Source: Oopsacas minuta (Eukaryota > Porifera > Hexactinellida > Lyssacinosida > Leucopsacidae). Taken from it: 64,000 bases of DNA. How positions within the stretch are numbered: position 1 is the stretch's first letter; the number at the start of each line of letters is the position of its first letter. Below are positions 12,130-24,423 of this stretch, in pieces. Under the pieces are notes generated by a model that made no database searches, had not been told where the DNA came from, and was given only the letters and a program-made list of their open reading frames with translations. Made by a program: the position numbers and the translations under genes. The stretch spans positions 558,001 to 622,000 of the forward strand of contig JAKMXF010000221.1 in the NCBI GenBank assembly GCA_024704765.1. Direction: 5' to 3'.

Positions 12130-12750
12130 TCATTGTGTCATCTGAGCGCCACTACTCTGAATTATAGATATTATGACACCAAATAGCCCAATTGCACTGC
12201 CGAATATCTCAATTATCAAGATACGCACGAAGAGTGCCCCGTTTTGCGCGTCAGCCAGTGCGGCCCCTGATCCCACTTGTCCGACACAAATCCCACAGGC
12301 CAGGTTCGTGAAGCCGACGGTCAGCCCAGCGCCGAATATTGAATACCCCGCGAACAGCTGTGTCCTGTAGTAGTCTTCGTTATTTGCGGCCTTATCGAGG
12401 TTATAAAGTTGTATTTTGTTACTGAGCACAATTGCCATTATAATTCCATATATGGCTACAGCCTCACAGAAAATTATACTAATTAAGTTTCTTGTACGGA
12501 TCCTTGGCGCCTTAACACCCCCTCCAAGGATACTGGACCCTGTCAGGAATATCCCCCACGCGGCCCCGATTACCGAGATGGAGATGGCAATCCCGACACC
12601 TACACCGGCCCAGAGGTAAGGGGAAATAGAGAGCAAGACCCATCCGATATCCACGCGGTATCCATATCCAGCTAGATTGTAGTAGAGGGCAACTATTAGT
12701 AGAGCAGAGATAGCTGTGTAGTAGGAAGCTTGATAGGGAAGAGAGTACAT
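12130..12750 (-). CDS. ATP6V0B: V-type proton ATPase proteolipid subunit c'' (ATP6V0B/Vma16 type)
   Basis: 206 aa, intronless. This subunit sits in the rotating membrane ring of the V0 sector and carries protons across endosomal, lysosomal and plasma membranes. Five hydrophobic helices are visible, the c'' arrangement (subunit c has four). The conserved helix-3 carboxylate is in FCEAVAIYG (E96), and a second membrane glutamate is in [15 protein letters not shown] (E181), as expected for c''. The glycine-rich [20 protein letters not shown] and [23 protein letters not shown] helices match the family. Length equals the usual ~205 aa. The start was chosen because the N-terminal helix is then complete. 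Confidence 0.93.
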   Translation of the reverse strand: MYSLPYQASYYTAISALLIVALYYNLAGYGYRVDIGWVLLSISPYLWAGVGVGIAISISVIGAAWGIFLTGSSILGGGVKAPRIRTRNLISIIFCEAVAIYGIIMAIVLSNKIQLYNLDKAANNEDYYRTQLFAGYSIFGAGLTVGFTNLACGICVGQVGSGAALADAQNGALFVRILIIEIFGSAIGLFGVIISIIQSSGAQMTQ

Positions 12751-13626
12751 ATTGTGTCTAATAGGGGAACAAGTAGGGAACTGTTAAGAGGGGGTAATAA
12801 TGGTCTCCTTGGGGTTAATAGCACATGAGACCTCTGGGGGTGCGGTATAGCCTCCCCCTAGAACTTTTACATAAGTAACTGACATACTTAAGTCTGCCAT
12901 TTAAAAGTGTCGCCTGCCATATAATATCAAACACATTTTTTTGTCAGTTCTTAAATGGTGTTCTCCCAAGGACAGAAATTTGTCCAATTTAGCTCTACCC
13001 AAAGAGAAATCAAGAACAAGACCCACGGCCAAATGTCCTCTCTATAAACTAATGAAAACGACACTGCTACTAATCTAATTAAAGAAGTAAACAATCTATA
13101 GATTGTAAACAATATGAATATTGAGAACAGGCTAGCCATTTATATGAGAATATATTGGCTTCTCTGAAGTTCAGATGGTGTCCGATATTAAATGGCTTAT
13201 AATATAATAGAATAGCCAATTGTGTTAATTGTATTCATGTGGACCATGGATAACTTACATGATGATAACTCGAGGAAGAAATAGGGGGTTATTGCCCCTT
13301 GGGGATTCGCATTTTGTGGTGGCCTCAATACCACTAAGCCTGCTACGCCACTGTCACTGAACAAAAAATGGGACCACATTCCGACAGTTTGGATAAGTAG
13401 CAGGGCGCTAAAATGCGCCAAAATATTCATAAACATTGAGGAATTAATTAAATCTTTAGACACAAAGACAGTTCATATCGTGACATCACTACTGGTCCTA
13501 TTACTATGATAGACGTACACAAACGAAACAAACAAATAAACAAATAAACAAACGTGACTTCTGGAAAAGTAGATCAGTTAGTAATAAAAGTAGATAAATT
13601 TGTTTCCAAGTGAGAATGATTGACTT
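12751..13626. other. intergenic spacer
   Basis: No gene supported. A partial transposon end, CTACGCCACTG on the plus strand near 13340-13351 (its complement starts CAGTGGCGTAGC, a common hAT-type end), has no matching opposite end. Runs of CAAA repeats lie near 13520-13550. Confidence 0.5.
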
Positions 13627-15237
13627 TTATTTGAAGGAACTGGAATTTGAAATGGCCTCTTCAAGTGGGGAACATTGGTCCTTTGGGGTACAAGCTTTGC
13701 TAAAAACGTTCCAGAAGCGGAGTGTCTCATCGCCCGCACCGGTCACGATCGTTTGACCGTCCGGTGAGAGGGACAAGTACAAAACTCGGTTTGCATGTCC
13801 GGTCAGCTTGGCTACTTGTAGGAGAGAGGGATATCTCCAAATTAAAATCTCATTTTGTGAGAAACCATGTGTGGACACAATTTCCTGGCTATGAAGAGAC
13901 CAACACAAATTACAGACCTGTGATCCTGTGTCGATGTGGTTGAGTTGTTGACCTGTTGTCACATTCCAGAACCGGATTGTCTTATCCTGTGTTCCTCCTC
14001 CTGTAGCAAGGAGACCATATTGATGAGGAGACCACGCGATAGCTTTGATCGCGGCCCGATGTTCCACGAATTTGTGCACAGGAGCAAAGCTGTGCTCGTT
14101 CCATATAAGTAGTCGGTTATCATTGCCCCCTGAGGCTAGGTGCATTTTATCAGCTGACCATCTCAGACCGCAGACCTCTTGCGTGTGGAAATTGAGTTGC
14201 CGGACGGGACCTTCCCCCGATGAGGCTCGTGTGTCCCATTGGCATATAGATTTATCTCTACTACCGGAACATACAGTCGTGTTCTTCCATGCAAGGCTGC
14301 TTACCCGCTCAATGTGTCGGATATAGTTTGCCACGCGTTGATTTGTCTGTACATCCCAAATACTAACAATCCCCGTACGTGTACCCACACACAGAGAAGT
14401 ACCGGTCTCAGCCCAACCCACCGAAGTGACACAATCCCCTTCCGACTGGAAATCGTGCAGTTTGTTTACCTGGCTGTTAGCAGCATTCCATAGATACACA
14501 GACGTTCCTAAGCCAACCGCCAGCATATTAGAGGAGGACCAGTCCAAGAGGTTGAGGTAGTAATCGTCCTGAAGTTCAGGGGCGTCTAACACCTTGAAGG
14601 GGGTCTTAGAGATCTTCCGGGTTACCCTCTTAGGGGAGAGGAGCAGTTTTTGTGAGGAGGGTGTGAGGGGAGACAGGGAGGACGCTGTAGGACAGAAACC
14701 AGAACTAGGACGGGATAAACTGGACCTGAATTGTAAGATGGAAGGAGAGGACTGCTTTCTAGAGGGAGACATACCACACTTCCCATCTGTACTCTGTGAT
14801 AGGGTCATGGGGAGATCAGTTATGTCCGATCCTAAAATCTCATTCCTGAGGAGACACGAGTAGGTGACAGCTTCTTTATGGGACTCAGGGGAGGGTTCAC
14901 GGGGCTGTGAGCTAGATGGTGTAGCGGTCTGTTTTTGAGCGGAGTGTGATTCGTTCTCTGTGATCCCCAAGATGCTCGAAAGGATCGGTCGTGACCTGAC
15001 CGGGATAAAACGATCGCCGGAGACCGGTCGCTTCGAGGGGGACAATTCGGGAGGGGACAGGTTCAAGTTCCGCCGTATCGTGGGAGGCGTGTTAAAAAGG
15101 GTACTATGGGTCCGTTTACCAAGAGACGAGGGTCTATGAGGAGTCCTACTTTTCATTCTAGGTGTGAGAGGGGAGGAGGGGGGTGTGATAATTTTAGTTC
15201 CCCTCAAACTAAGCCTACGTTCGTACAATGGGTCCAT
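13627..15237 (-). CDS. FZR1: Cdh1/Fizzy-related APC/C co-activator (FZR1-like), intronless
   Basis: A WD40 co-activator that brings D-box and KEN-box substrates to the anaphase-promoting complex in late mitosis and G1. Start taken at ATG 15237, because MDPLYERR matches the usual Cdh1 N-terminus; an in-frame ATG 24 bp upstream would give 544 aa. The C-box DRFIPVR lies at 83-89 (counted from the upstream Met). A Ser/Pro-rich region, plausibly CDK-regulated, is followed by the Cdh1-specific stretch TPFKVLDAPELQDDYY and seven WD40 blades from about 236 to 535, including CGLRWS, GGGTQDKTIRFWN and GAGDETLRFWNVFSK. The C-terminus reads EEAISNSSSFK and lacks the Ile-Arg tail that normally docks on the APC/C. 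The single exon allows a retrocopy origin, but the frame is intact. Confidence 0.92.
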   Translation of the reverse strand: MDPLYERRLSLRGTKIITPPSSPLTPRMKSRTPHRPSSLGKRTHSTLFNTPPTIRRNLNLSPPELSPSKRPVSGDRFIPVRSRPILSSILGITENESHSAQKQTATPSSSQPREPSPESHKEAVTYSCLLRNEILGSDITDLPMTLSQSTDGKCGMSPSRKQSSPSILQFRSSLSRPSSGFCPTASSLSPLTPSSQKLLLSPKRVTRKISKTPFKVLDAPELQDDYYLNLLDWSSSNMLAVGLGTSVYLWNAANSQVNKLHDFQSEGDCVTSVGWAETGTSLCVGTRTGIVSIWDVQTNQRVANYIRHIERVSSLAWKNTTVCSGSRDKSICQWDTRASSGEGPVRQLNFHTQEVCGLRWSADKMHLASGGNDNRLLIWNEHSFAPVHKFVEHRAAIKAIAWSPHQYGLLATGGGTQDKTIRFWNVTTGQQLNHIDTGSQVCNLCWSLHSQEIVSTHGFSQNEILIWRYPSLLQVAKLTGHANRVLYLSLSPDGQTIVTGAGDETLRFWNVFSKACTPKDQCSPLEEAISNSSSFK

Positions 15238-15862
15238 TAGATTATCATTATAGAGAATCAACCAATCAATTTGCTAGCTTTATGAATATTTATAGAAAAA
15301 ATGAATTCATTGTTTACGAAGTGTTGAGGCAAAACAAACAATAATATAATTAAGAAGGTGTGAAAAGTGGCATTTATGTATTGAAAAGTGTCCGATGAGG
15401 CAGTTTAGACACTAAACAACTGGCAGATGTTATTCTTTGACAGCTCTTTATAAAGTGGGATTATGTCACCTCGAAATGTGCCACCAAGTTGAATTGTCAG
15501 TTTTCCGTTCTGCCACTTAATGCAAGGTGTGAAGATTCCATTTCATAAAGCCGAACACCACATACTCTCTGGAGATATAGAAATATGACTCAAATAAGGA
15601 ATAGTGCCTTAGAATTGAAACCAATGAAGCGTTACTGTTGTCCATTGTATTCATATGTGTATAAATATTGGTTGCAATTTGGAAGTGATGTGACTCTATG
15701 GTCCAGTTGGTCAAGTTTCAACAAGTGCAAGTTTTGCAAAAAGGGTACGAATTTAGAGATGGACCAATCTGACCAATTTCGCTCCCTTTGGCTTGAGCTG
15801 AAAGGTGTTATTTCGAATTCTAGGAAGCCAAAACGAATTTATGTGGGAAGTAAATTCGTATA

Positions 15863-16331
15863 CAGTGAACGCCGGTTATAAGAACATCGTCGGGAACTGC
15901 ACATAAGTTCTGATAACCGGTATAGATGCCGGTTATGAAAACACTTCATTTAAACAGATTTGGATGTAGAAACCACTCTCATATCTACTAACACACTGGT
16001 AATGAGAACCAATTCGACCAATTTTAGTAATACACTAAGAGTGTTCTTATAACCGATAAAAATTCCATGGGGTAGAATACAAAAGATTCTGTAATTCAAG
16101 TTCTGGTCCTTATAACCGATAAAAATTCCATGGGGTAGAATACAAAAGATTCTGTAATTCAAGTTCTGGTCCTTATAACCGGTAAAAATTCCATGGGTAG
16201 AATACAAAAGATTCTGTAATTCAAGTTCTGGTTCTTATAACCGATAAAAATTCCATGGGGTAGAATACAAAAGATTCTGTAATTCAAGTTCTGGTTCTTA
16301 TAACCGGTGTTCTTATATCCGGTATCCACTG
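15863..16331. mobile_element. CAGTG...TATAAGAACA foldback MITE carrying a 63-bp tandem array
   Basis: The left end reads CAGTGAACGCCGGTTATAAG; the right end is complementary to CAGTGGATACCGGATATAAG. Related ends recur at about 28395-28512 and 30705-30805, so this is a family. Inside, a 63-bp unit beginning CTTATAACCG is repeated four times. Confidence 0.75.
16046..16296. repeat. four-copy 63-bp tandem repeat
   Basis: Units start at 16046, 16109, 16172 and 16234; the third is 62 bp through loss of one G. They differ only at a few bases (GATAAAAATT versus GGTAAAAATT, GTCC versus GTTC). The array continues as a partial fifth unit into the right end of the MITE. The near-identity implies recent expansion. 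Confidence 0.92.
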
Positions 16332-16734
16332 GTTATGTATTATTGTGTATTAGCTTACACTTGCCGATTGGACAATACGCACTAGCATCGTGTCCATAGC
16401 GTAAGGACACACTTAGCAATTCCTTAAAATAATATAAGTATCCAAGGAAGTCCAATACCAGCATTCCACACAAATCTTCCCTAGTAACAAGAAATATTCA
16501 AGGACAGAAACCAATCCCTTACTTTCCAACCCTCCTCCATGAATCCCATATTTTCTGGTGTAATAGGGGAAATAAAGTGAAACCCCAGTTTGCTGAATCC
16601 TGCCCCCTCGCCCAAATAAACATAAGAATAATAATCATTTGATCGTGTCATGAAAATACGAATTTGAATAAATGGAACTATACAAGAATGAGAACAATCA
16701 TTAAGAAAATTGTAAATGGAAGTGGTAAAAATCC

Positions 16735-19700
16735 TCAAAAATATTGTGGAATGTCTTGCTGGTAGAATTCACGGGTCTGTGGGATTGGGAAATCAGTGTT
16801 GTATTGATAGGTGAGATCTTGTTCCGGGTGATAATATGGTATCTAAGGAATGTGTATATTATTTTAAATACGTGGTTATCAACACCTTTTCACCCGTGGA
16901 CCCTCTATGCCAATTTTAACACCTTCTGTTGATCCCTCCATTAAATACAAAATTTTGAGATCCTGTGTGGACTCCAGATTGGGAAAGGTGTGAAAATGGA
17001 GTTAGTCTAGGGAAGGCTTCCCAGATTGTGGCACACGGACAATTGCAAGTGGCACATATCACAGGACAGTGGCTCATTCAGGCACCCGTCTATGCTACCC
17101 AAAAAGGTGTGAAAATATGATTAATCTTAACTTACTTGCATAGGTTGTGAATTCATTTCATAATAGCTCTGTTTATCCGGATAGAATAGTGATGGTGTCA
17201 TTCTAGAATCAGGAAACCCATGTGTATGTGATATATGTTGATTTTGCTAAAAAGTAAACAATAATAACATGGTTGTGTTTATACAAACATGAAGAAGCGG
17301 GGTAGTTCCAAGTATTAACACTTCATGGTTCCAGTTCCAAAAATACTCACCTGCATTGGGACACAATTTCCGTAATAATCCATTTGTTGTTCTTGAATGT
17401 GTCCATAATTGTTGCCAGGGTTGTAGAAGGCTAACCCGGGGTCATCTGACATGTTGTAGTAATCAAGATCACCAATCTATACAAGTAAATAAGTAAATAT
17501 CAACACGGTAGTCTGTTTGTTTGTTTGTTTGTTTGTTTGTTTGTTTGTTTGTTTGTTTGTTTGTTTGTTTGCTTGTTTGCTTGTTTGTTTGTTTGTTTGT
17601 TTGTTTGATTGTTTGATTGTTTGTTTGTTTGTTTGTTTGTTTGCTTGTTTGCTTGCTTGTTGGTTAGTTTATTAGTTTGTTTACTTGTTTGTTTGTTTAA
17701 CTAACCGGTGTAACATTTCGAGGAGCTGTTGGGATATTAGCAGGAATAGTATCCATCAATCCGCCACTAATAATCTTGTTACCATCATAGTTTCTGAATT
17801 CATTAAATTTATGCAATGTCATAGTTACATATGCTTCTATATTCTCATCTTGACACCTCTGTAAGAGTTTAACTAACATATCAGAGCAGTTGGCTCTCTC
17901 CATTTCTTGCATATTGAACTGGTCCCCCGATAATTCGCAGAGACAGGCCACGGCATGTTCAAGTACCCTCTTGCGATCAGAAAACAACAACTAAAAAGGA
18001 ATAAACACAAATAATAACAATTTAAACAAAATGGGTCCAATTTGTATTGTCTTTATTCTAATACATTATGTGGACCCCCAGCTGTTGTTCGTGGATCACC
18101 ATTGACCTCATATGACCGCTATACTGTACATAACACCTAGCAATTAACAGGGGGACATGAGGACAGGGGATCAAACTTACCCGAATAATAACTGGTATAC
18201 TATCGTGTTTTCCAATTAGATTTCTATTAACGTGATCTTTTGCTAGAACCTCAACTGTTGATAATATTAGTACCAACACGTCTTCCATGTTCACACCTTC
18301 TTGTGTCGTCGTGTTGCCATGTTCTGTTGTCTAAATATATATAAACACATATAAAACAACTCCAAAAGGTGTTATATTATTCATATGAATATAAACACAC
18401 CTTGAATAGTATTTCAATTGCTCTTCGGAGGAGTTCTACCAGTTGTGGAATTACGGATAATTTCCTAAGTTCGATTCTGTTATGAGTGCTGATTGAGAGA
18501 TTCCGTAGAAGTCCTAAACAAGCCTAAATATATATAAACATAAATAGGAACAACAAATGGATAATAGCATATTTGTAAAATATGGGTCGAGAGGGCAACT
18601 TGAGTTCCTGTTGGGTCCAATTACTCTGAATGGCCGTTGGGATCAGATATCGAAAGGTATGAAATATGAATAATCGCTAACGGGTGTCAATATGCTGATT
18701 TTGCAAGATCGCACTGACGGAGCATTCCATGATATTTCTATGACAACGCAACTTACAAAAGAATGTGGATTATTACCTTAATTAGTGTCCAATGAGTTGT
18801 ATTCAAGAAAAGTTGCAAAATCACGTCCAGGCCTTTTTGCTCTCTAACCTCATTCTGGGCGAAATCTTCCCTCTCATGTTTGGAGGTAACGTGCCTCAGG
18901 GTGCAAATAACTGCCTCTAAGAGCTCATTTATCTGTGGCGAGTTGATGTTTATGTCCCGCTTTTGTGAGAATTCCAGAACAATATACAGAAGTATGTGTA
19001 TACCGTTATGATTACAAATTGCAGTCTACAAATGACAAATAATTGATAATCAGCAAACATATGTCTAAAGTGTTTGATGTTTGTAGTAGGTTAGGAAGCC
19101 AATGGGGGTCAATGAAGATACCAGAAAAATACCCTTTTTTGAATTGAACCTAATGATAATACTTGCTCTGCTATTCATTATTTAGACTTTGTTAAAGAAC
19201 ACTTGTAACTTTCCTGGAATAGCAACTGCTATCGTGGCAAGATCTAGCAAGCACATTCTTGTCTTTTCGGATAGGAAAATGCATTCATTAACAGTCAACT
19301 CGCGTTATAACGGAGCTAAAGGGACCGCGATAATCACTTGGATATGACCGATGGAATATACGTTACTTTGGGATCATATTTGTAGAATTTAAGACTTCGG
19401 TATATCCGTGTTGGGTGTAACGGGAGTTGACTGTTACTATCAATCTTACAATTATTCAAAATAATCTAAGTAAATTCCTTAAATTCCAACTGTAACCATT
19501 GTTACCGCCCCAATTCTGGCGCTCAATAATGAGACAACATTCCAATGATGTGCTCTATAGCAACAAATAATTATTGAATCCCTCCCATTTGATTTTCTAA
19601 TTTGTCTATTGCAATGAATTTTTGTGTTTGTATCATTTTGCTAGGAATTATTGTGTATACCCCGCCCATTCAAGTCAGAAAGATTATGTAGGAGTGATTA

Positions 19701-22700
19701 CAGCAAAACGTATATGTAAATATTAGCAATTTGATATCTTGCTTTATTTCCCGATTTCCTGGGATAATTAGTAAGGAATTATTTTATTTAATCATATCCT
19801 ATACGCTGACGTTATATACAAGCTTTCCTAGTTACCACGATGGTGTTATGTCATGCTGCTAGGCGGGCGGGGGATTAATCATGAGGCATATTTGCCACCT
19901 CCCCGGGAAAATATTTCTGGATATTTTGGAGGTGAAATAGGGGGAAACATTAGGAGAATATTCAAAATTCAGAGATTTATGAAGGAAATTGTTTAAGGTG
20001 TTGGTAAGCATGAAGAGCAGTGGCGGTCCCAGCGTGAGGGCATTAGCCACCGGCATAGCCAGATCCTCAGACCATCACTCCCCATTACATATTAAGACAA
20101 GCAAAAATACTGGCACCGCCCCTGATGAAGAGAGAGGGGTCTGTTACTCACCTTATTAATGGGATTATTGCAAGTAATATTGGATAATATTCCTACAATG
20201 TACATCATACTAGTTGTATCTTCCTTCATTCGTAATAGATTCAATAGCATAGCTATTAACGACTCCAAATTATCCTACAAACAAATAAACATAAATACAT
20301 TCCACATACACTTCTCGTTGCTATGATAAATAGATTGGAATGTTAACTAACCTCTGGTCTAACTACATCAGATAGTGTCAGTAAGGGACGGAGATACAGC
20401 TGGACAATACGAGGACTGTTACTCGTGAGGTGTTTGGAGAGTATAGGAATCCCACCAGCCTATATTTGGATAATTGAATTAAGTAATTAAGTATGGAAAT
20501 GTGACGAAATGTGTCGACCTATCAGATTTGAGGGTTTATAGACTGATATTCTATTGGTTGAATAGCTTATACACATTTTAACACCTAAACTGACACTGTC
20601 TAATGGACTAGCTTACTTGTACGATAGCTTGCTTATGGTTCGGACAAGTAGTGAGGACTTTTATCAATCTTCCAACAATCCAAATTAACTTCTCAAAATT
20701 ACTGTCAGCTAGGATTTTCACAAGTAACACAGATCCGTTATAGTTGTATATTATTTGTTTTGTTTCTTCATTATTTATTGCCAGTAAATGTAAACAATCT
20801 GCTATGATAGCTAATACTCTCTCTCTGTGTCCGTTTAATAATCTGACTAGATGCTGTACTCCTCCTATGATAGTAAATTGTTTATTTATCTGTTTACTTG
20901 TGTGCGTATTTGTTTGTATATTTGTTTACTTGTTTGTTTATTTGTTTGCATAATTGTTTACTTGTTTGCTTATTTGCTTGTTTGTGTATTTGTATGTTGT
21001 TTATTTGTATTTTTGTACATTTGCTTATGTATTTATTTGTTTACTTGTCTGCTTATTCGTTTGTTTATTTGTTTATTATATACTTAACAACAAACCTCTA
21101 TTCCTGAATTCCTCCATATACACGCTGGCATTGTGACGACATCCTAGCATATTGTGTAAACACGTAATTGCAAATACAATGACATGCTCAACATCTGATG
21201 TCAACAACAACATCTAAATCAAAGAATAATAAAGACATTCATCTGAGTAATATCACAAAATTCCATAGCAACAAGAATATACCATAGTTATGTCAAACGC
21301 GTTTCAAACATTCAACACTAGATGTGATAAATAAAACTTACGATAAAAGCTAGTCCATCGCATGTGTGGATCATTTTCACGCCCAGTGGATTAACAGAGA
21401 GGGAGCTTATGGCACTAGACGAGTATTTGGCCGCTTCATCGTTAACATTGTGCCCAATAGCTTGTATCAGAGCTGTGAGGACAAGGGGAGTGGAGAGGAG
21501 AGCATTTCTAGAGGCCTCTTTCTTCGCCAAGGTGGCAATAACCTATACACATATTGATAATCATACAAAGAACTTTGTATTAATGTATTCTTGATATAGT
21601 GTGGAATTCATGGATATGATTTGGTGGTGGCAAGTTGCAGGAAAGTGTTTCATTGTGTCATATCAAAATTGTGTCGCTCTAACCAACAATTCCATACTCA
21701 CAATGAAATCAGACAAAACTAAAGGCGAAAACTTTCAAGACAAATTATGTAAATACACTTAATTCGCACTCAACAAATAACAATACAGTAACATAGCTAA
21801 TTCAATTATAGTTCTATCATCCTAGCAAAAAAGATATGAAAAATTACTGGAATCCCAAAGCGATAATTATGTCATCTTTTCAAGTTCATAATACAATCAA
21901 ATTGGCTTTATACAAATTATGTGGTGGAAAGGAATTCAACTTACCAATGACGCTTTTTCTATGATTTCTCTGTTGGTGTCTTTTAGCACTTTTAGTAGTT
22001 CTGGAATTACTTGTGTAGTAATCTCTGTGTCTGTCTATAGTAAGATATATGATAAGATATATATGAGACAACAAATCCGCTACAGACGGGAGGGAACTTT
22101 TGGAACGGAGTTGGTCTCAGACAAATGAAACTCCACAAATTAAAGAAAGGGAGACAGTTTGTACCTCAATATACAATTAAAGGACAAAAGTAATCGACCA
22201 TTTTAGGATTGCAAATATTTCGTGTTCTTATACATTAATATCCGTCAATCTCCATAAATGAATCTTGTTCACACGGTAAGTGGTCGAATACTTTTATCCT
22301 TTAACTTTATATATCTCTATACTAGGAGAATACAATTGGAACTGGAACTTAATTAGTAAACTTCATATTCCAAGAAATGAATCTTGTTTAACTCAATATT
22401 AGACAGCATAGAAGCCGGAGCATTGATATAAGGTTTTGTAGTCAAATAAGCCACCTTTTGTCAAAATGAATACAAACATATGGCACTTATATAGTCAAAT
22501 CAAATTCCATGAAAGAAACTAACAACACAGCCCAGTTTGAATTCTTGAAAATGAATATACAAAATTCGAACTTTGTTATCAGAAAATTACAAGTGTTTAG
22601 GAGCTCTGGTTTCTAAGGAAAACTTTGGAAATATGTATCCTTATTCTAACAGTTATATGCCTACCTTGTAGAGAAGGAGGTTTGTAATGGATTTTTTTAT

Positions 22701-24375
22701 TGCCTGTGATGATCTTGTCAACCGTTGGACATTTGTTTGGTGATCTGTGGGCGTCGATGCACAGTTCCTGTCCGAGTGAGACTCTGTGAATAAGGCAGAT
22801 TTTAATCTCTCCCCCTGTCCGTTTGTCCTCTTCGACCCCAAATTAGCTAAAAACAAACAAACAAGTAAACAGAATTCAGGTTTGATAATTCAATCAATGA
22901 ATCCTGAAAATTGAACTTTCTTTGATTAGATAATACTCAAATTTGATTGGTTAAGATGATTACAGCGTGACCAATCAAATCAGAGTAACTTACCAATCAG
23001 CTGATAAACACAAATGACCAGATTGTGTAATATAAATAAATAAATATTCCTCACTTTTTGACCCGTTATAGGGCTGGTGCCATACCCCTTGGACCGCTTG
23101 GTCCCATGCGTACACAACTGGACCATCAACATTGTCCTCATCGTCATCAAATCTTGGGCTGGCGGATCGGGTAACAATCCCGGAATCATGGGTTACTGGT
23201 TCTGATTGAAATTTGTCCATTACTTCTGAAGGTGCTAAAAATATATCATAAAATATGTTGTTGTCTATTCGTACTTTTACTCGGTAGCGTGGATACACAG
23301 TTGGACTTAAGGAATGTTCCGATTTATCTAATTTTAATAAATTCAGAAATGTAGGATTCGACTACAAAAATATATTTAAAATTCGGCTTGCAATTATTCT
23401 GTTTTTATATACATAAAATGCATTCAAAGTAAACCCCGAACTATAAAGGAACTTTATGAAACTAAAAACACAATAAAATACAGTAGAATCTCCGCAATAA
23501 GGCCACAGGTGCATCGGGTTACTTCTCCAGAAATGGAAGCATAGATATAATTCCACATTACAAAATGTGATGGTAGCGATGTAAGCGGACTCTGCATTGG
23601 TATAAGAAATAATCACAGATTACAACTTGAAACGTAGAAATAACAAAAGTGACAGGTAAAGAAATCGGGTCAAATTTATTTCTAACCAAAACATGACCGA
23701 TATAATTGTTCTTTTCAGGAAAAGCTGACACAAATTTTTCTTATGGCCTGCGCCATGTTTTGCGGCCAAATCGATATAATTGGAAATCAGAATTGCAGAG
23801 ATATTCCATCGAACAGACCGCAGTGTATTGTTAACATAATTACTGTGTATTATGCTCTGCAGATATGAAACCGTTACTAATTAGTGCTCAACTTGCAACT
23901 TTGCATTTTAAGTCAAATGGAAATGGAAATGTGAATACTGGCAAGAGGGTCAATTTATAGTTCCGGATCGATGGTTTAATTAGGGTATTTGGGGGCAATT
24001 ATTGGAGAAACATAATTTGTAAAATATGGAAACAAATTTGAGTTCTTAAAAGTGGAAAATTCGAATTCAAAATTTTGTTAAAATGCAACACAAAAAAGTT
24101 TGTTCATTTTTGTTAGTTTGTTTATTATTGTTTGTTGTTTGTTTATTAGTACAAATTTAATTCAACCTACAAATATTACACCCAAAAATATCAAAATTTC
24201 TGTAAAATCGTGTGAAATAATAAACAACAAAAAACTCACAATTATTAGTCCTGTGTGGAGAATACTGTCTTGAAGATGTGAAGTGGAATTGTCTGATATT
24301 ATCCTCGATTTGAGATAATCTCAGTTCGTAATCTCTCCTATAGATATGCAACAGATTATTAAATATGTTCTATAA

Positions 24376-24423
<48 letters not shown>

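Larger units (their letters stand above)
15238..16734. other. intergenic region dominated by one tandem-expanded foldback element
   Basis: Between the Cdh1-like start and the beta-catenin stop. The right half is a MITE with an internal tandem array (15863-16331). The rest shows no coding character; the plus-strand open frame at 15585-15881 is not supported. Confidence 0.6.

Noticed and set aside
13197-13463. 88-aa minus-strand frame with hydrophobic stretch
   Set aside because: Runs through a transposon end (CAGTGGCGTAGC) and has no conserved features.
15950-16207. Minus-strand repetitive protein (HGIFIGYKDQN units)
   Set aside because: It is the 63-bp tandem array, a multiple of three, inside a MITE.
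16985-17100. Alternative last exon of beta-catenin after an acceptor near 17098 (HRRVPE then stop)
   Set aside because: Weak acceptor GGGTAG without pyrimidine tract; the exon 16735-16776 has a much better acceptor (TTTCCCAATCCCACAG) and a longer tail.
20744-21136. Four overlapping Leu/Phe/Cys-rich frames resembling membrane proteins
   Set aside because: Translation of TTTG/TTTA microsatellite inside a beta-catenin intron.
23290-23362. Possible extra beta-catenin exon (reads SNPTFLNLLKLDKSEHS) with good acceptor and donor
   Set aside because: Its open frame is phase 0 in and out, while both neighbouring exons are phase 1; in the required phase it contains a stop. The 24240 and 23234 exons join cleanly without it.
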